Origin: Eunapius fragilis
Lineage: Eukaryota; Porifera; Demospongiae; Spongillida; Spongillidae
Length of the DNA: 64,000 nucleotides
Reading direction: 5' to 3'
NCBI GenBank assembly: GCA_963681505.1
Contig: OY811971.1
Coordinates: 17,562,234-17,626,233 of the forward strand
Shown here: positions 42,873 through 54,491 of the stretch, piece after piece
Numbering within the stretch: position 1 is the first letter of the stretch
Layout of the letters: the number at the start of each line of letters is the position of its first letter
Notes under the pieces: generated by a model
The model's database searches: none
Told to the model about the DNA's origin: nothing
What the model saw: the letters and a program-made list of their open reading frames with translations, nothing else
Position numbers and translations under genes: made by a program

Positions 42873-43016
42873 ATATGGTGGAACACCGCTCCACGCATAT
42901 GACAAAGCCGCCAATCGAGACATGTACGATATTTAGAACGTCATGCCGAACGTCTGGAAACAAGCCAGTGTACCGTGCAAAAGAGTACGTAGCGCGTTTG
43001 ATTAATGCACTTGTAC
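42873..43016 (+). pseudogene. Relic related to the chromodomain ORF at 7744
   Basis: The DNA block CACGCATATGACAAAGCCGC C matches 7836-7857. Downstream the frame reads AKEYVARLINA, comparable to AEDYIARFIEE at the end of the split chromodomain. The central chromodomain is missing. Confidence 0.45.
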
Positions 43017-43019
43017 AAT

Positions 43020-43380
43020 ACGTGCGAATGTATCGGAAGTTTCGTTAGAAACTTCCATATAGGATTTGACCCCGACTATGAATGTCATTAAAAAAACGCG
43101 ACCCGTCTGTAACAACACTCCCGACGATCGGATCGTGTAGCTTGTTTTAGCAATCGATCTAGAAGTCAAAAATGAGTAGTTTCGTTTTTGTTTCATGTCG
43201 CTGAACCGCGTGGTTGTTGAGAACAAGAGTGTACTGCCCGTCCTCGTACCCAGTCTCGGAACAAGGGGCGGGTCGTCTTCTCATTCTTCTTCTTCTTCTT
43301 GGCAACGCATAACTCAGGACAGGAACATTTCTAAGCGATGAAAATTTCACCAATAGCTTCAGAATCGGCTGGAGGAATAG
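43020..43380 (+). repeat. Dispersed ~330-bp repeat family, copy 2
   Basis: Contains ATGAATGTCATTAAAAA, AGCAATCGATC, GAGAACAAGAGTGTACTG, CGTACCCAGTCTCGG, a TTCTTCTTC run and CATAACTCAGGACAGGAACA in the same order as 62800-63150. Confidence 0.78.
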
Positions 43381-44368
43381 AGCTTTGTGCAATCTTTTGT
43401 CCTTGCATTTTAGCTTTTGCTTGCAACAAAAGCTACTTTGTCTGATATTGAATTCACGAAGGACGATGGACCAAGATTACCTGTTGGCTTGTTGCGTAAA
43501 TGCATTTTTTATAGATATGCGCGCGCATGTATCTTTACGCATATATATATGAATATTGTTATTATATCATCACATCCCTATAGTAAAGGTGCGCACTCGT
43601 TAGAAACTGTGGACCCGAATGAGCACTTTTGACACTAGAAAAGTGCGTATAGCACTTCGATCATCAACCTGACCTCTGGCAGAGCTTGAACCACAGCGCA
43701 CAAGTTTGTGTGCTGATTAAAATTGCGTCAGATATCAAAATGCACAGCAACGTGTTCGTGGCTTTGCCTACACGCGGTGAGACGATCGAGAGGGGTAAGG
43801 CCAACCAGTATGGGGGTAAGTAAGCAACAGCCCTCGTGACTTATAATCGTACATTTGAAAGTCATGCAAGCATACAGTACAGTCTCTGCTCATGGCTAAA
43901 TGTATGTACACACGTACCCTACTGTTTTGGATTAGTTATGCACAAGTGTATATGGTTCCTACACTTACAAAGAAGCAGCATTACATGTAGCTTAAATTCC
44001 CGTGGCAGCCAGCCTAAACCTGATCATACGCCACAGACATTTGTCCACAATGTCCATCTGCTTCAATGAGCCAGAGACCTGAACGCAATTGATCGGTGTT
44101 CTCTGTATGAATGGTTGGCAAAGCTGTCCTAAAAATAAAGCAGTTTCTGATGTCCCAGTTTTGACAAGTAATGCCGCAGCTACAATGTATGGTATCATAC
44201 CAACCCAATGAGAAGAATACCATTACATCACTCAACACAACGTAACTTTTTTTCCTGTGTTGTGCTTATTTTTGTCCTCCCACAGCAGAAAATGGTGTGT
44301 TCATTGCCAAAACTAACATGAGTTATTGTGGTATGGTAGGATTAGGATAACTGCACTCCTCCCTTCCC
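43381..44368. other. No supported gene; one possible short exon
   Basis: 43741-43817 reads MHSNVFVALPTRGETIERGK followed by a GTAAGTAAG donor-like site, possibly an exon. Nothing else recognised up to the piggyBac element. Confidence 0.35.
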
Positions 44369-44372
44369 TTAA

Positions 44373-47300
44373 TGTACGAACGCGCAGGCTTAGTTCCCGC
44401 AAAGTTCCCGCATCAATCAAACCTTATTTCCGCCTAAGCTAATTTGTAAAATTCAAATTCAAGGTTGCAAAACTATTTTTGGCATTGCCAGTAACGATAT
44501 TTTGATATTAATGTCCATTTTCTTTTTTATTTGCGGGAACCAAGCGGGAACCTCTTTCCCGCTAGGGAACCATCCAATAAGGGACATTTACGGCAAATTT
44601 ACGGCCAATTTACAGAAAAAAGTCTCGTTCCCAGTTATTGTGACGTGAATAATGGCTCCTGGTCTACAGTGTGGCAATCGTGTGAAAGCAAACGCGGTCA
44701 CTGTTCTCGGTGCTCGACGAGCAGGAAGCGTGTTTGGACCATGGGCAAAACAAAAGGAGGTACACGGATACATTTTTGAAGTAGTAGGTTGTGGTCGGGG
44801 ACGAAAACTCAAGGTTAAGTGGGATGAGTGTGACGGCGTCTTCATTTTGGCGCCACGTGCTTTGCAACTAGACGACACGGCTTCTTTAGAGAACAGCGAT
44901 GAAGATACCCATTCTGACACAGACGCTGGGTCTGTCTCTGAATCGGAAGACAATTTAGGCGTTCCAGAGCCGGCAGAGGAGGTGGAGTCTGATTTATTGA
45001 AGCCGCATGGAACAAATTGGGAGGTCAAGCCTGATGGAGTCGTTGTTGACTACTTCCAAGGTTCTCAGAGTATGTTCAAGCTTATCTGGGACTCTGAAAA
45101 TCCTGATGGACACAAAAATCCATACGACTATTTTTGTTTGATGTTTCCCATGAGTAATGTTCCAGATTGGATTGAGAAGACGAATTCCCGCTTAAGTGAG
45201 CTGAAGCGCAGGCCTCTCAGTACAGCAGAGTACTTCCGCTTTTGGGGTGTGATTTTAGCCATCAGCATAGGGTCTGAAAAGAACAGACGTGCGTACTGGA
45301 TGGAGGAGTCTGAAGGTGAGTCTGCCCGTCTTTTCCAACCCCCTGCATTTGGTTCACGTTTTGGAATGGGCTTGCGTCGCTTTGAAGATATTTTGAGGTG
45401 TCTTTGTTTTGGTGATGATGATCCTACTGACCGTTGGGGACCAATTCGACCCCTTATCAAAGCTCTTAACAGGAGACGATGGGAGAAAGTAATTCCATCT
45501 TACATCCTTGTTGAAGACGAATTAATGTCGTCCTGGATCAGTAGGAAGCAAGACAGAACAACTGATGGAATTCTCATCTCACTAAAATAATCCGAAAGCC
45601 GAAAGGAGTTGGGACAGAAGTAAAGTGCATTGCTGATGGTATGACTGGAATTATGCTTCAACTTGAAGTGTGTGAAGGAAAGAAGCCGAATCAAGGAAAA
45701 AATGGTCCCATTTACCTTCTGGAACTGCAGACATTGAGGCTCACTGAACATTGGCATAATTCAGAAAGAATTGTCATTGGTGACTCTGCATTTTCATCTG
45801 TGACTACTGCAATTGAGTGTTGTAAGTGTGGTCTATTCTATACTGGAGTCCTGAAAACAGCGTCACGAGAGTATCCAAGAGACTATCTAAATGATACATC
45901 AAAATACACCAGCAGGGGTGATCACATTTGCCTGACGTCGATAATTGATGGCTGTTCACTTATTGCACTTGGATGGAAGGATAAGACGGTGAAAACATTT
46001 GTTTCCACATGTGGTACAACTCTTCCAGGAAAGCCACACCAAAAGCACAGATACAGTCATAGTGGTGCCATAATCACCACTGAAGTACAACGCCCACAGC
46101 TTGCCTCGCAGTATTTCAGTGCAGCAGGCAAAATTGACACACATAATCACCTTTGACAAGGATTGCTTGGTATTGAAGAGGCATGGGGTACTCAAACATG
46201 GTGGCATCGCTTGGTGGCAACAATGTTTGGAGTGACTGTTGTTGATGCAATGTTATCTTATAACTATGAGCAGAATGCTTCATTGTCTGTTACTGAATTT
46301 GCTAGCAATCTTGCTATGTTGTTGATTTTTAACCAGCTGGATGGTCATGATTTGGAAGAAGGGAGACGACGATCATCTGATTTTTTGCAATCTCCTGTTG
46401 CTTTAGTTCCTGTGCAATTTAGTGCTCACCCATTGAGGCGATTATCACAGCTAAAAGCATATGATGGCACAAAAGGATGTAAAGAAGGTGTGCGTCGAAA
46501 ATGCTCTGTGTGTGCAACTCGAGGGGAGAGGCATAATGCTCATTATTACTGCGTCTCATGTTCTGATGAGTCAAGCAATTCCATTGTTGTTGTGTGTGGG
46601 CATGGTACCCTCCGTGGGACTACCTGCCACACAATTCACTGTTTGAATGCCAAGTAGTTCATTTCAAGATGAAACTGGATACTGCTTGTATGACTTTATA
46701 AAATGTTTAGTTTAGTCTCTAGGCCTGATCACACTTGATTTTCACAAACGTTTTAATATACTACTGAAATTAATATGACGGAGAACATGTATGCATCTGT
46801 ACATAGTGAGACAATTGTTCTATTCATATTCAGAAGCACATGCACCCTTCGATTCCTTAGAATATGTATGTATCTAGCTGCAACTAGTAAAGTATATGAT
46901 ATACGTAGCTAGTACTTAGGTATGGGGTGCAAGGATCGCGCGTTTCCCTTCTCTTATTCCACCCGTCACGTCTCCACTGCTCCATCCGAGCTTTTTTTTT
47001 TCCTTGGGTTTAGCGGGAACCAAATATATATTGTTCTTGCAGGTACATCTCCACATTTTGCAATCAAGCCACCTTGAAATCGATAGGCAGTGTGAAGCAA
47101 CCTTTTCCCTGTCCAACGGGAAACGTGGAATGAAAGTGCTGTTCTTAAATTTTTATCTCTAATGATTTGAAGTGGGCCAGTTCCCGGGAACCGTACGTAT
47201 ATTTGCATCGAAAAGTAGTCTTCGCATCGCATAGGCTCACCTTTAAGTGCTCACATATCTTACAACTTTCCTTATGAATGAGGCTGACATCCATGGGTAG

Positions 47301-47438
47301 TAAACAGAACTCCTTGTACTATTTATTTATACTATTGTAATGATCTTTTGTTTAGTAAATTTTTACAAGCATTGTGTCAAATGTGGTTCCCGGGCGGGAA
47401 CCTAGGTTCCCGCCCCGTTCCCGCTGCTCGTTCGTACA
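44373..47438 (+). mobile_element. piggyBac transposon with TTAA duplications
   Basis: Inverted ends TGTACGAACG (44373) and CGTTCGTACA (ending 47438), flanked by TTAA at 44369-44372 and 47439-47442, the target duplication of piggyBac. Subterminal GCGGGAACC/GGTTCCCGC motifs occur at least ten times (44393, 44402, 44533, 44548, 44563, 47008, 47186, 47386-47425). One transposase gene inside. Length 3066 bp. Confidence 0.93.
44652..46657 (+). pseudogene. piggyBac-type transposase, two lesions
   Basis: Starts MAPGLQCGNRVKANAV. An acidic linker follows, then the transposase core PYDYFCLMFPMSNVPDWIEK and STAEYFRFWGVILAISIG. A one-base frameshift lies near 45570. The core continues IADGMTGIMLQLEVCEGKKP, RIVIGDSAFSSVTTAIECC. 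A TGA at 46154 replaces what is most simply an Arg codon (CGA). The C terminus has a cysteine-rich finger, KCSVCATRGERHNAHYYC VSC...CGHG...C...C. The candidate catalytic acidic residues lie in EDEL (about residue 289), IADG and IGDS. Two isolated lesions in an otherwise full-length frame indicate recent inactivation. Confidence 0.88.
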
Positions 47439-47442
47439 TTAA

Positions 47443-48325
47443 TACACCAAATTTAGAAGATTGACAATGTTTGGAACCTTGCAGCAAGAGTCATATTCCA
47501 GGTACATCCTTTTAAATGTTTATTCATATATACCTACTCTGGTGTGTTACAAGGTCAGGTGCTCAACCAAGTTGCATAACCAAGAGAGGGAAAGGGTGCA
47601 TGTGTGTCATCAAGAATGGAAGACGTGAGGTAAAAAGGAAGGAACAGTGTACTGTATAGTGAAATGTTCCGTCTTTGGGGTTGGGTACTCAGGTTGTGTC
47701 CAAGGTAACAAAGCTGCAAGGTTGAAGCTTTATTCTGGCTTGCGTACACGTAGCGTCGAAGGTAGGCAGGGCTCAGAGAAGGAAAATAAATATTTAGCGA
47801 GCAGTGTACACAGTAAAGGGCGCGTACAAACGGTGAATTCCATTGAGAACTCGGAGAGGTCAACCACAGGTGGGTTTACTAAGCACACAAAGGTTACGCA
47901 ATGCAGGCGCTATCTTAATCTTTTCCCATCCGCAACGCCTAACCGCGTTTACTTGAGCCTAAGATAACAATGAATGATGTCAAAAGTCCACTGTTCCGAA
48001 GTGTGAAAGTCCACTGTTCCGAGCCCCCCCCCCCCCCCCCCCCCCCCCCCCTGTACGACCAAGAATTATTTTAGGACTGGGCACGAGAAACAGGAAATTG
48101 TTAGTTTCTCTATAACCACACCGTTTTATGACACGGAACCAACGTAGAACTGTAGATCGTTGTGCTCTCATTCCGCCGCGACAAAGAGATAAGCGATCGA
48201 TTTCACCGTTGTTCAGCGAGTTACGTTTTTTTTATGACTTCATCAACCCTCAATCAATCCTATAATTAACCTGCTGCCGCAGGTTCAGATGCATAGTGAT
48301 ACTTGCAGTAACTTTATTATATTTG
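47443..48325. other. No gene seen; long C tract
   Basis: AGTCCACTGTTCCGA is duplicated (about 47988 and 48008) just before a C tract at 48026-48051. No gene. Confidence 0.45.
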
Positions 48326-48580
48326 GAACAGTGTCAAGCAAAATCACCTTTATGTATGATACTATCAAATTTTACAGGACAAGCAAAAGAAAAGTAAAGT
48401 TCGCATTGAAATGTATGGCTAATTATAAATTCAGTACCCTATGACTCTATGATGGATAGCCCAATTTTGGATACGTAAGGACCATTTGCTAGAAACTCTT
48501 TGGAGTTCACGGAAAATTCAACTTATATAGTTAATGAAAACTATCCAGAAGGTTGATTTTGCTGGACACTGGCAGCAAGG
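48326..48580 (-). mobile_element. MITE family GGGACAGTGTCCAGC, copy 3
   Basis: GGAACAGTGTCAAGCAAAAT CACC at the left, GGTTGATTTTGCTGGACACT GG at the right. The interior (AAAAGTAAAGTTCGCATTGA) is reversed relative to copy 1. Confidence 0.85.
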
Positions 48581-48694
48581 GAATCCGCGACATTCTTAAG
48601 GGTACGCCGCGGACCATCTCTCTTGCCATGTGGCAAAACCCGAGGTTGTGCTGGTTTAACTTTTATTGCATAATTAATTGTTAAACCGGTGTCA

Positions 48695-48850
48695 GGTAGA
48701 ATTAGGGATTTATAGAACTAGGGACCCCCGTCCCTAAATCTCCGTAAAATTGGGGACCCCCGGCCCTAAATCTACGAAGATTTGGGGTCCCCCCGTCCCT
48801 AAATCTCTGGAAAATTGGGGACCCCTTCGTAGAATTAGGGACCCCCCTGT
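48695..48850 (+). repeat. ~32-bp tandem repeat with inner symmetry
   Basis: Repeats of GGGACCCCCG(T/G)CCCTAAATCT followed by an A/T-rich linker, about four units. Each unit contains a GGGACCCCCGTCCC-type near-palindrome. Confidence 0.85.
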
Positions 48851-49217
48851 CTCTCTCTTCCACCCAACGAATTAGATTAATTATAAGCGCATGTTAGTCA
48901 GTATTTGAAACGTGTACGTTCGGGCAGGTGTGTCTCTTGTTGTGACTCATCAGTAACGACGTGGGCACGTGCATGGACTCATAGCTGAATCTGTTTCCGC
49001 CGAATTGTGATATATTATGGTGTTTATAAGCTCTGAGTATACGCTACAGGTTTTTCAAACAATAAACGCATTTTACTTTCACGGTGTTAACATTCATTCC
49101 AGTACAACATACAGAGAAAACTAAATAAAACATGTTCTCACTGAATTCAACATTTAAATGGGTTCAAGAACAATAGAAATGAAACAGTGTAAATGTTCGA
49201 TGTACACCCTTTCTGAA
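48851..49217. other. No gene seen
   Basis: AT-rich sequence 3' of the Ginger relic. Confidence 0.4.
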
Positions 49218-50485
49218 TCAGCCATGACAATTTTTGCACTTCCAAATATAGTTTGACTTCTTACAACTTCTCTTTGATATGGATTTGTCGCATTCTATAT
49301 GAAACCTCTTCTGACAAGCACAGCATTCTATCATAGCCCTTGTTTCTCTCATTCGACAGTATCAGTATACTGGAATTGTTTCTTCTCCCAGAGGGTTTCT
49401 TTTGCCTCTTTGCATGCTTGGAAATGTGGTGATCTTACCCATTTCTAAGCAATTAAGTAGGTGTTTCTCATCTCTTTGTTGTTGTACTTAATGCTCGATA
49501 CATCCTCACCACAGCATAAACTTGTAGCAAATGCTATAGCATATATTCCACAGTCAAAGCTATTACATTGCCTTTCTACATTACTGAATTGTACAGTAAT
49601 AAATGGTTTATCTGTGTACAATAAAGCGCATATCTGATCCTTAGTAAAATTAGAAAGAGGGGAGTGGAGGCTGTCGTAAAGACTGATGTGAGATGATTCT
49701 AATCCTACTGTTGAAACTGTCACCCAGTGGTTATCACCATTATGCAGTATTTGTATAAATTCTTTTCTCATGATTTCATACGTCAACCTGTAGCCCAATA
49801 AGGTATTTTGCAGCCCAGGAATACTGTAGTGCATTTGGAGCATATACTGTGCTGCATTAACAATGCTGTCATCAAGCCATCCAGTTTCTGATATAAGAAT
49901 TTCTTTGTGCTTTTCGGACAGATTTATCTTACCTATTATTAACTATGGCTGATTGTCTCCGTGACGTTTTTTTTCTTTTTGATTGCGTAAATGAGGCAAT
50001 CCTGAAGTAGTAACTTTAGCTTGGAGATCATGGGAGTTTAGCATAACTCTGCTTTCAGTATTGCAGCTGTGTAAGGAGGTAATTAATTGCAGAATATAAA
50101 ATTTCATGCTTACCTTCTAAAATATCAGATTTTTTCTTATCAACACTTCTTTCCCTCACATGATACACCCACTGGCAGAATTCGTCTAAGTAACTGTTTC
50201 AATCGTTAAATCCCAATTCTTCTGATCTTGATCCATGCACCATCTTTGACAAGCACCGAGACAGGGTCTGATTAAAACGTTCCGTAAGACCATTAGTCTG
50301 GGAAACAAAGCAAATAGTAATTTTCATAATGAAAAAGCATTAAAAATAAATACCTGTGGATGGTAGGCACTACATAGTCTTTGTTCAGTCTTAGCAATCA
50401 AAAAGAGTTCTCTCGTTATCTCATTGACAAATTCTCTACCTTGATCAGTTATTACAATTTCTGGAGCTCCAAAGCGGCATATTAC
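49218..50485 (-). pseudogene. Second Ginger1-type relic: integrase, C48 protease, PHD finger
   Basis: The minus strand reads from 50485: VICRFGAPEIVITDQGREFV...CSAYHPQ (exon 50354-50485), a 56-nt intron with GT...AG, then TNGLTERFNQTLSRC. The intron position between YHPQ and NGL equals that of the Ginger gene at 27486. After a stop near 50215, 49445-49843 encodes a C48/Ulp1-type cysteine protease (NHWVTVSTVG, YDSLHS, QCNSFDCGIYAIAFA), keeping the His, Asp and Cys positions. 49218-49361 encodes a PHD finger (YCRMRETRAMIECCACQKRF H..C...W.C..C). Missing N-terminal exons and stops mark it as dead. Confidence 0.75.
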
Positions 50486-50690
50486 CTACATTTTTAGTGA
50501 TAGGATGTATGTAGCAATTTAGTTTACTACTTTATTTTACCGAGTACATAAATCTAACCACACTAACTCCAGACAGTTAAGGACGGGTCCTAATTATTTG
50601 ACGCGCGCACGCCTATAATTTATTCAAATACGCGGCGCGCGCGTTTGGAATTGGATTTACCGCATTTCGCGGTCAATGGAAACTCGTACT
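50486..50690. other. No gene seen
   Basis: GC-rich alternating block CGCGGCGCGCGCG near 50630. Nothing else. Confidence 0.4.
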
Positions 50691-50846
50691 CATTAGCGTA
50701 GCGAGGGTGGGGGGGGGGAGACATATCCTCTTTTCTGCTAGGTAACGTAGTCCCCCCCCCCCCCCCCCCCACCCTTCGTATCGGGCAAGAAACCGACAGC
50801 ACACCAATGCATTATGTTCCCGGGCGCTAATAATCCTACGCCACTG
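50691..50846. mobile_element. Small hAT-like MITE with poly(C)
   Basis: Left end CATTAGCGTAGCGAGG, right end reverse complement of CAGTGGCGTAGG. Contains a C tract and GTATCGGGCAAGAAACCGAC, shared with the MITE at 15158-15600. No target duplication is evident. Confidence 0.6.
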
Positions 50847-51031
50847 CTTACACTGCATGCCAACGTTTCGTATACAGAGTTTTGCAGACACATATTCGTA
50901 CACAGACACCGGTATATCGATGCTCGTATGAAGACCAATATGCAGACAAACACGTTCATGTACGTGTACAGGGTTGTATGCCCTTAACTTAAGTTATTAT
51001 TATTGTTCATAAGCAATAGAATGATTAATAT

Positions 51032-51100
51032 CTGGTTTGCGCTAGCGTTCTCAATTGTCATATAGACTGTATGACAATTGAGAACGCTAGCGCAAACCAG
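51032..51100. repeat. Perfect 31-bp hairpin with 7-nt loop
   Basis: 51032-51062 (CTGGTTTGCGCTAGCGTTCT ...) is the exact reverse complement of 51070-51100. Confidence 0.94.
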
Positions 51101-51382
51101 CATGCCCATAGCCAGGGGGGGGTTCGGGGGGTTAATTCGAACGAACCCCCCCTCAAAGGGTGAAGGTCCGCTTATGTGGAAGTATGGTATAGGTCCCGGC
51201 CGCTCTCCGAGGTGATTAGAGGCCTTCTGACCCATACAATAATTATACATGTATCCCAGTGTTGCAGCTGAGGCGAAAACGGTTAACCAACCCGCACCAG
51301 GGCCGGGCCGACTATACTAGTACAGTACCATAAGTGTTTCATTTTAGTTTACTATTAATATTAGTGTTGTACTATAATTATT
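51101..51382. other. No gene seen
   Basis: Includes GGTTCGGGGGGTTAATTCGA ACGAACCCCCC, a short inverted repeat near 51120. Confidence 0.45.
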
Positions 51383-51384
51383 GA

Positions 51385-51420
<36 letters not shown>
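51383..51420 (+). repeat. (TA)n microsatellite upstream of hAT ORF
   Basis: About 18 TA units ending 12 bases before the transposase ATG at 51432. In another frame it artificially lengthens the ORF. Confidence 0.93.
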
Positions 51421-51424
<4 letters not shown>

Positions 51425-51431
51425 ATCGACA

Positions 51432-54037
51432 ATGCCGGGTCGCTCCCAGCAAAAGAAAAGAGAGTGGGAACGAGCCGCTGCCTTTTGCCAGACGCTTTAT
51501 GCCTTTTTGCCAACTGAGAAACGAAAGGCAACGGGTGATGGACAACAGCCAGCAGCCTCTTTAGTCGCAGAAGCAAATGCTGCCGCAGCGGAATGTAGAG
51601 ATGACGAGTGCGAAGCCAGTGAATTGGTTGCATCGGATTCCAACGAGCCGGAAATCACTACGCCGCACGGTACTTTAATAGAACCTGGGAATTTTGAAGA
51701 ACCGGATCCGGATGTGTTATGTGTTCCAAAGAGTGATAATACAGGCATCGCAGATGGGCAATTGTCACTCGATATCGGCGATCTGGTTTCTATAGCTACT
51801 TGCTCCACGGAGGCCGAACTTTCTCAGAAAATCCAAGCGCTGTCAATAAGTGACAAGTTTGCGTACCTGCGTCAACATTCTAAGCCTGATCCACAGTTCG
51901 AATTCCCGAGAACATTCATTGGAGGATGCAAGCGTAGTTTTAATTATGTCTGGCTGGACCAGCATAAGTGGCTGTGTTACAGCGTAAAGTTGAATGGTGC
52001 TTTCTGCATGCCATGTTTGCTTTTCAATGGTATGTCGGACTCAACTGGCAAGGTTTCTGGTGCCAAGCCATTTCAGACATGGCAGAAGAAATCAGAAAAG
52101 TTTTCAAGCCATGCATGAGAAGACCAGCTACCACGAGTGCTCTCTTCAATTGGCAGAGCAGCTAGTGCACTCTGTGAAACATCCAGAGAAAAACCTTCCA
52201 GCATTGTTCAGCTCTAGGATAGCTGACAACATTGCCAGGAACAGAGGCATTTTGAAGTCCGTGGCTAGTGCTGTTATGCTCTGCGCAAAGCAATGCATTG
52301 CACTGCGAGAAGATTCGGAGCAGCTGGAAACCCCAGGAAACCCAGGCAACTTCCTAGCTCTACTGAAGCTATTGGCGGTGAATGATCATGTACTACACGA
52401 ACACTTGCAATCTCCTGCTATGCGTAATGTAACCCACATGTCACCTCAGACCCAAAATGAGCTCATTGAAGTAATTGGGAAACACATTAATTGTGCTTCG
52501 CACCATTGTGGATGAACTGAAGGTAGCAAGTTGGTATGCCATTCTTGCTGATGAAGTGACGTCCAACAACACTGAGCATCTTGCCATCTGTGCCCGTTTT
52601 GTTGATCAGAGCAATGACATTCGAGAAGAGTTCTTGGCCTTCATCGGTATAGACAGAATCACTGGTGCAGAGATTGCTGATGCCATCATGAAGTTCCTTC
52701 AGGACAATGATGTTCCTATTGAAAACATGCGGGGACAAGGCTACGATGGTGCCAGTAACATGTCCTCTGATCATGTTGGAGTGCAAGCACGGATCCAACA
52801 AGCTGCTCCTCTTGCCACATACGTCCATTGTAGTGGACACTGTTTGAACCTTGTCATCAGCAAGTCTTGCTCCCTGCCAGACATCCGCAATGTAATACAT
52901 AGGCTTGAACACTGCTGTCGGTTCTTCTTGAACAGTCCAAAACGAAGTGGAATCTTGGAGCTGATTGTCACTGAGAATGTTCCAGATTCACCTGGGAGGA
53001 AGCCTCTCTTAGATCTCTGCAGAACCCGCTGGGCAGAACGCCACTGTGCCTATCAGCATTTCTACCAAGCATACACCTTCATTGTCCAAGTCCTTGAGCT
53101 CATTGGATATCGCCGTCATCTGGACAAGTATGGAGATAAGTATGCTGAATGGGATACTTTAAACCGCACAGAGGCACAACAGATTTTGGCTTCAATCACA
53201 TCGTTTACCTTCATTGTTTCCTTTACTTGCGTGTACCAATACCTCTCTCATCTAGCTGGAATCACTGTGAAGCTCCAGAAAAGATCCTTAGATATTATTG
53301 ATGCCCACGAGTTGATTGCAGAGGTCACTGCAACATATGTAGGTGAGAGGAATGATGTGGACATCAGTTTCAATCACATCTATCAGCAAAGTGTCCGAAT
53401 TGCTGAAAATGTCAGCATTGCTCCAGAAATGCCCCGAGTCACAGGTCGTCAACAGCACCGCAGCAATCCTTCATCATTTTCAGTGGAGGACTATTTCAAG
53501 AAGACTGTGGCCATCCCTCTCCTAGATCATATAATTATATCAATGAAAGATCGATTCTCTGCAGCAGCTATTGCGGCATCATCCCTGCTGGGAGTTGTAC
53601 CATCTGTGTGCTGTTCAAGAGAAGTTAATATGGAAAGAGCTATTGAAAAGTATAAGGATGACTTGCCCAGCCCTGAGCTGACCTCTACAGAGCTGAGGAG
53701 GTGGAAAGCCAGGTATTCTGGAATGCCTGTGGAACTTCGACCGAGTACTCCAGCTGCAGCCATCAAGGACTGTGACAGTGATCTGTATCCCAATGTCAGA
53801 GTCCTTCTGCAAATTGCCTGCACACTGCCTGTGACATCCTGTGAGTGTGAGAGGAGTGCTAGTGCACTTCGAAGACTGCACAATTATATGAGAGCTTCGA
53901 TGGAAAAGAGCCGTCTTTCCAGCCTTGCTCTCCTCCATATCCATTATGATATGGACGTGGACTTAGATGAAGTCATCACACACTATGCCCATTTGCACCC
54001 AAGGAGGCTTGAACTTGATTCTATCATCCGCCCTTGA
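51432..54037 (+). pseudogene. hAT transposase (ZMYM/TTF-finger type), two frameshifts
   Basis: Starts MPGRSQQKKREWERAAAF. The TTF-type zinc-finger region follows (PRTFIGGCKRSFNYVWLDQH, FCMPCLLFNG). A frameshift near 52110 moves to KTSYHECSLQLAEQLVHSVK, and another near 52485 to VDELKVASWYAILADEVTSN. The DDE core and insertion domain continue uninterrupted for 500 residues: GQGYDGASNMSS, VHCSGHCLNLVISKSC, LDLCRTRWAERHCAYQ. It ends with the hAT dimerisation block TSCECERSASALRRLHNYMR and RLSSLALLHIHYDMDVD. Full length apart from the frameshifts. No terminal repeats were recognised. Confidence 0.85.
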
Positions 54038-54491
54038 ATTCAGTTTCAAACCTCTGTCACTGTACTTGTGTGTATAATCCTCATATTCAGTATAAACTAG
54101 TATTTTGTGCCATTCAAGTATATGTCTCAGCATTGGATCAGAAGCATTGTTCATGGGGCCGGGTATGATACGCGTAGATAGATTCACATGTACAATGCGC
54201 ATGCGCACTGGCCCATACAGTCCATCGTTCATTGTGCCGTTCAATAATCATACTGAATGCAAAAAAGCAAGTCACTTCATTCTATCTGCATGTTACAATG
54301 CAATATCGAGAGACACAATATTAAACATTGCAAACTGTTAGGGTTCCGTCCCAGTCTCCCAGACTCCTCCCAGGCCAAAGTCTATCTTGTTACATATGGT
54401 TTACTCTTCGTATCGGGCAACTTGGCCACCGCCCACTTGTTAGGTCCACATTTATTACTTTCCGAACCCCCCCCCCCCCCTTTCCAGACCT
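54038..54491. other. No gene seen; C tract and flank of next hAT
   Basis: Ends with a C tract (54466-54480) and GACCT (54487-54491), the left target duplication of the next element. Confidence 0.5.

Noticed and set aside
43640..43720. tRNA-like stretch with GCAGAGCTTGAACC
   Set aside because: No acceptor-stem pairing and no complete B box.
51110..54480. Pairing the C/G tracts at 51115 and 54466 as ends of the hAT at 51432
   Set aside because: Similarity is limited to GGGGGTTCGG next to homopolymers, with no target duplication.
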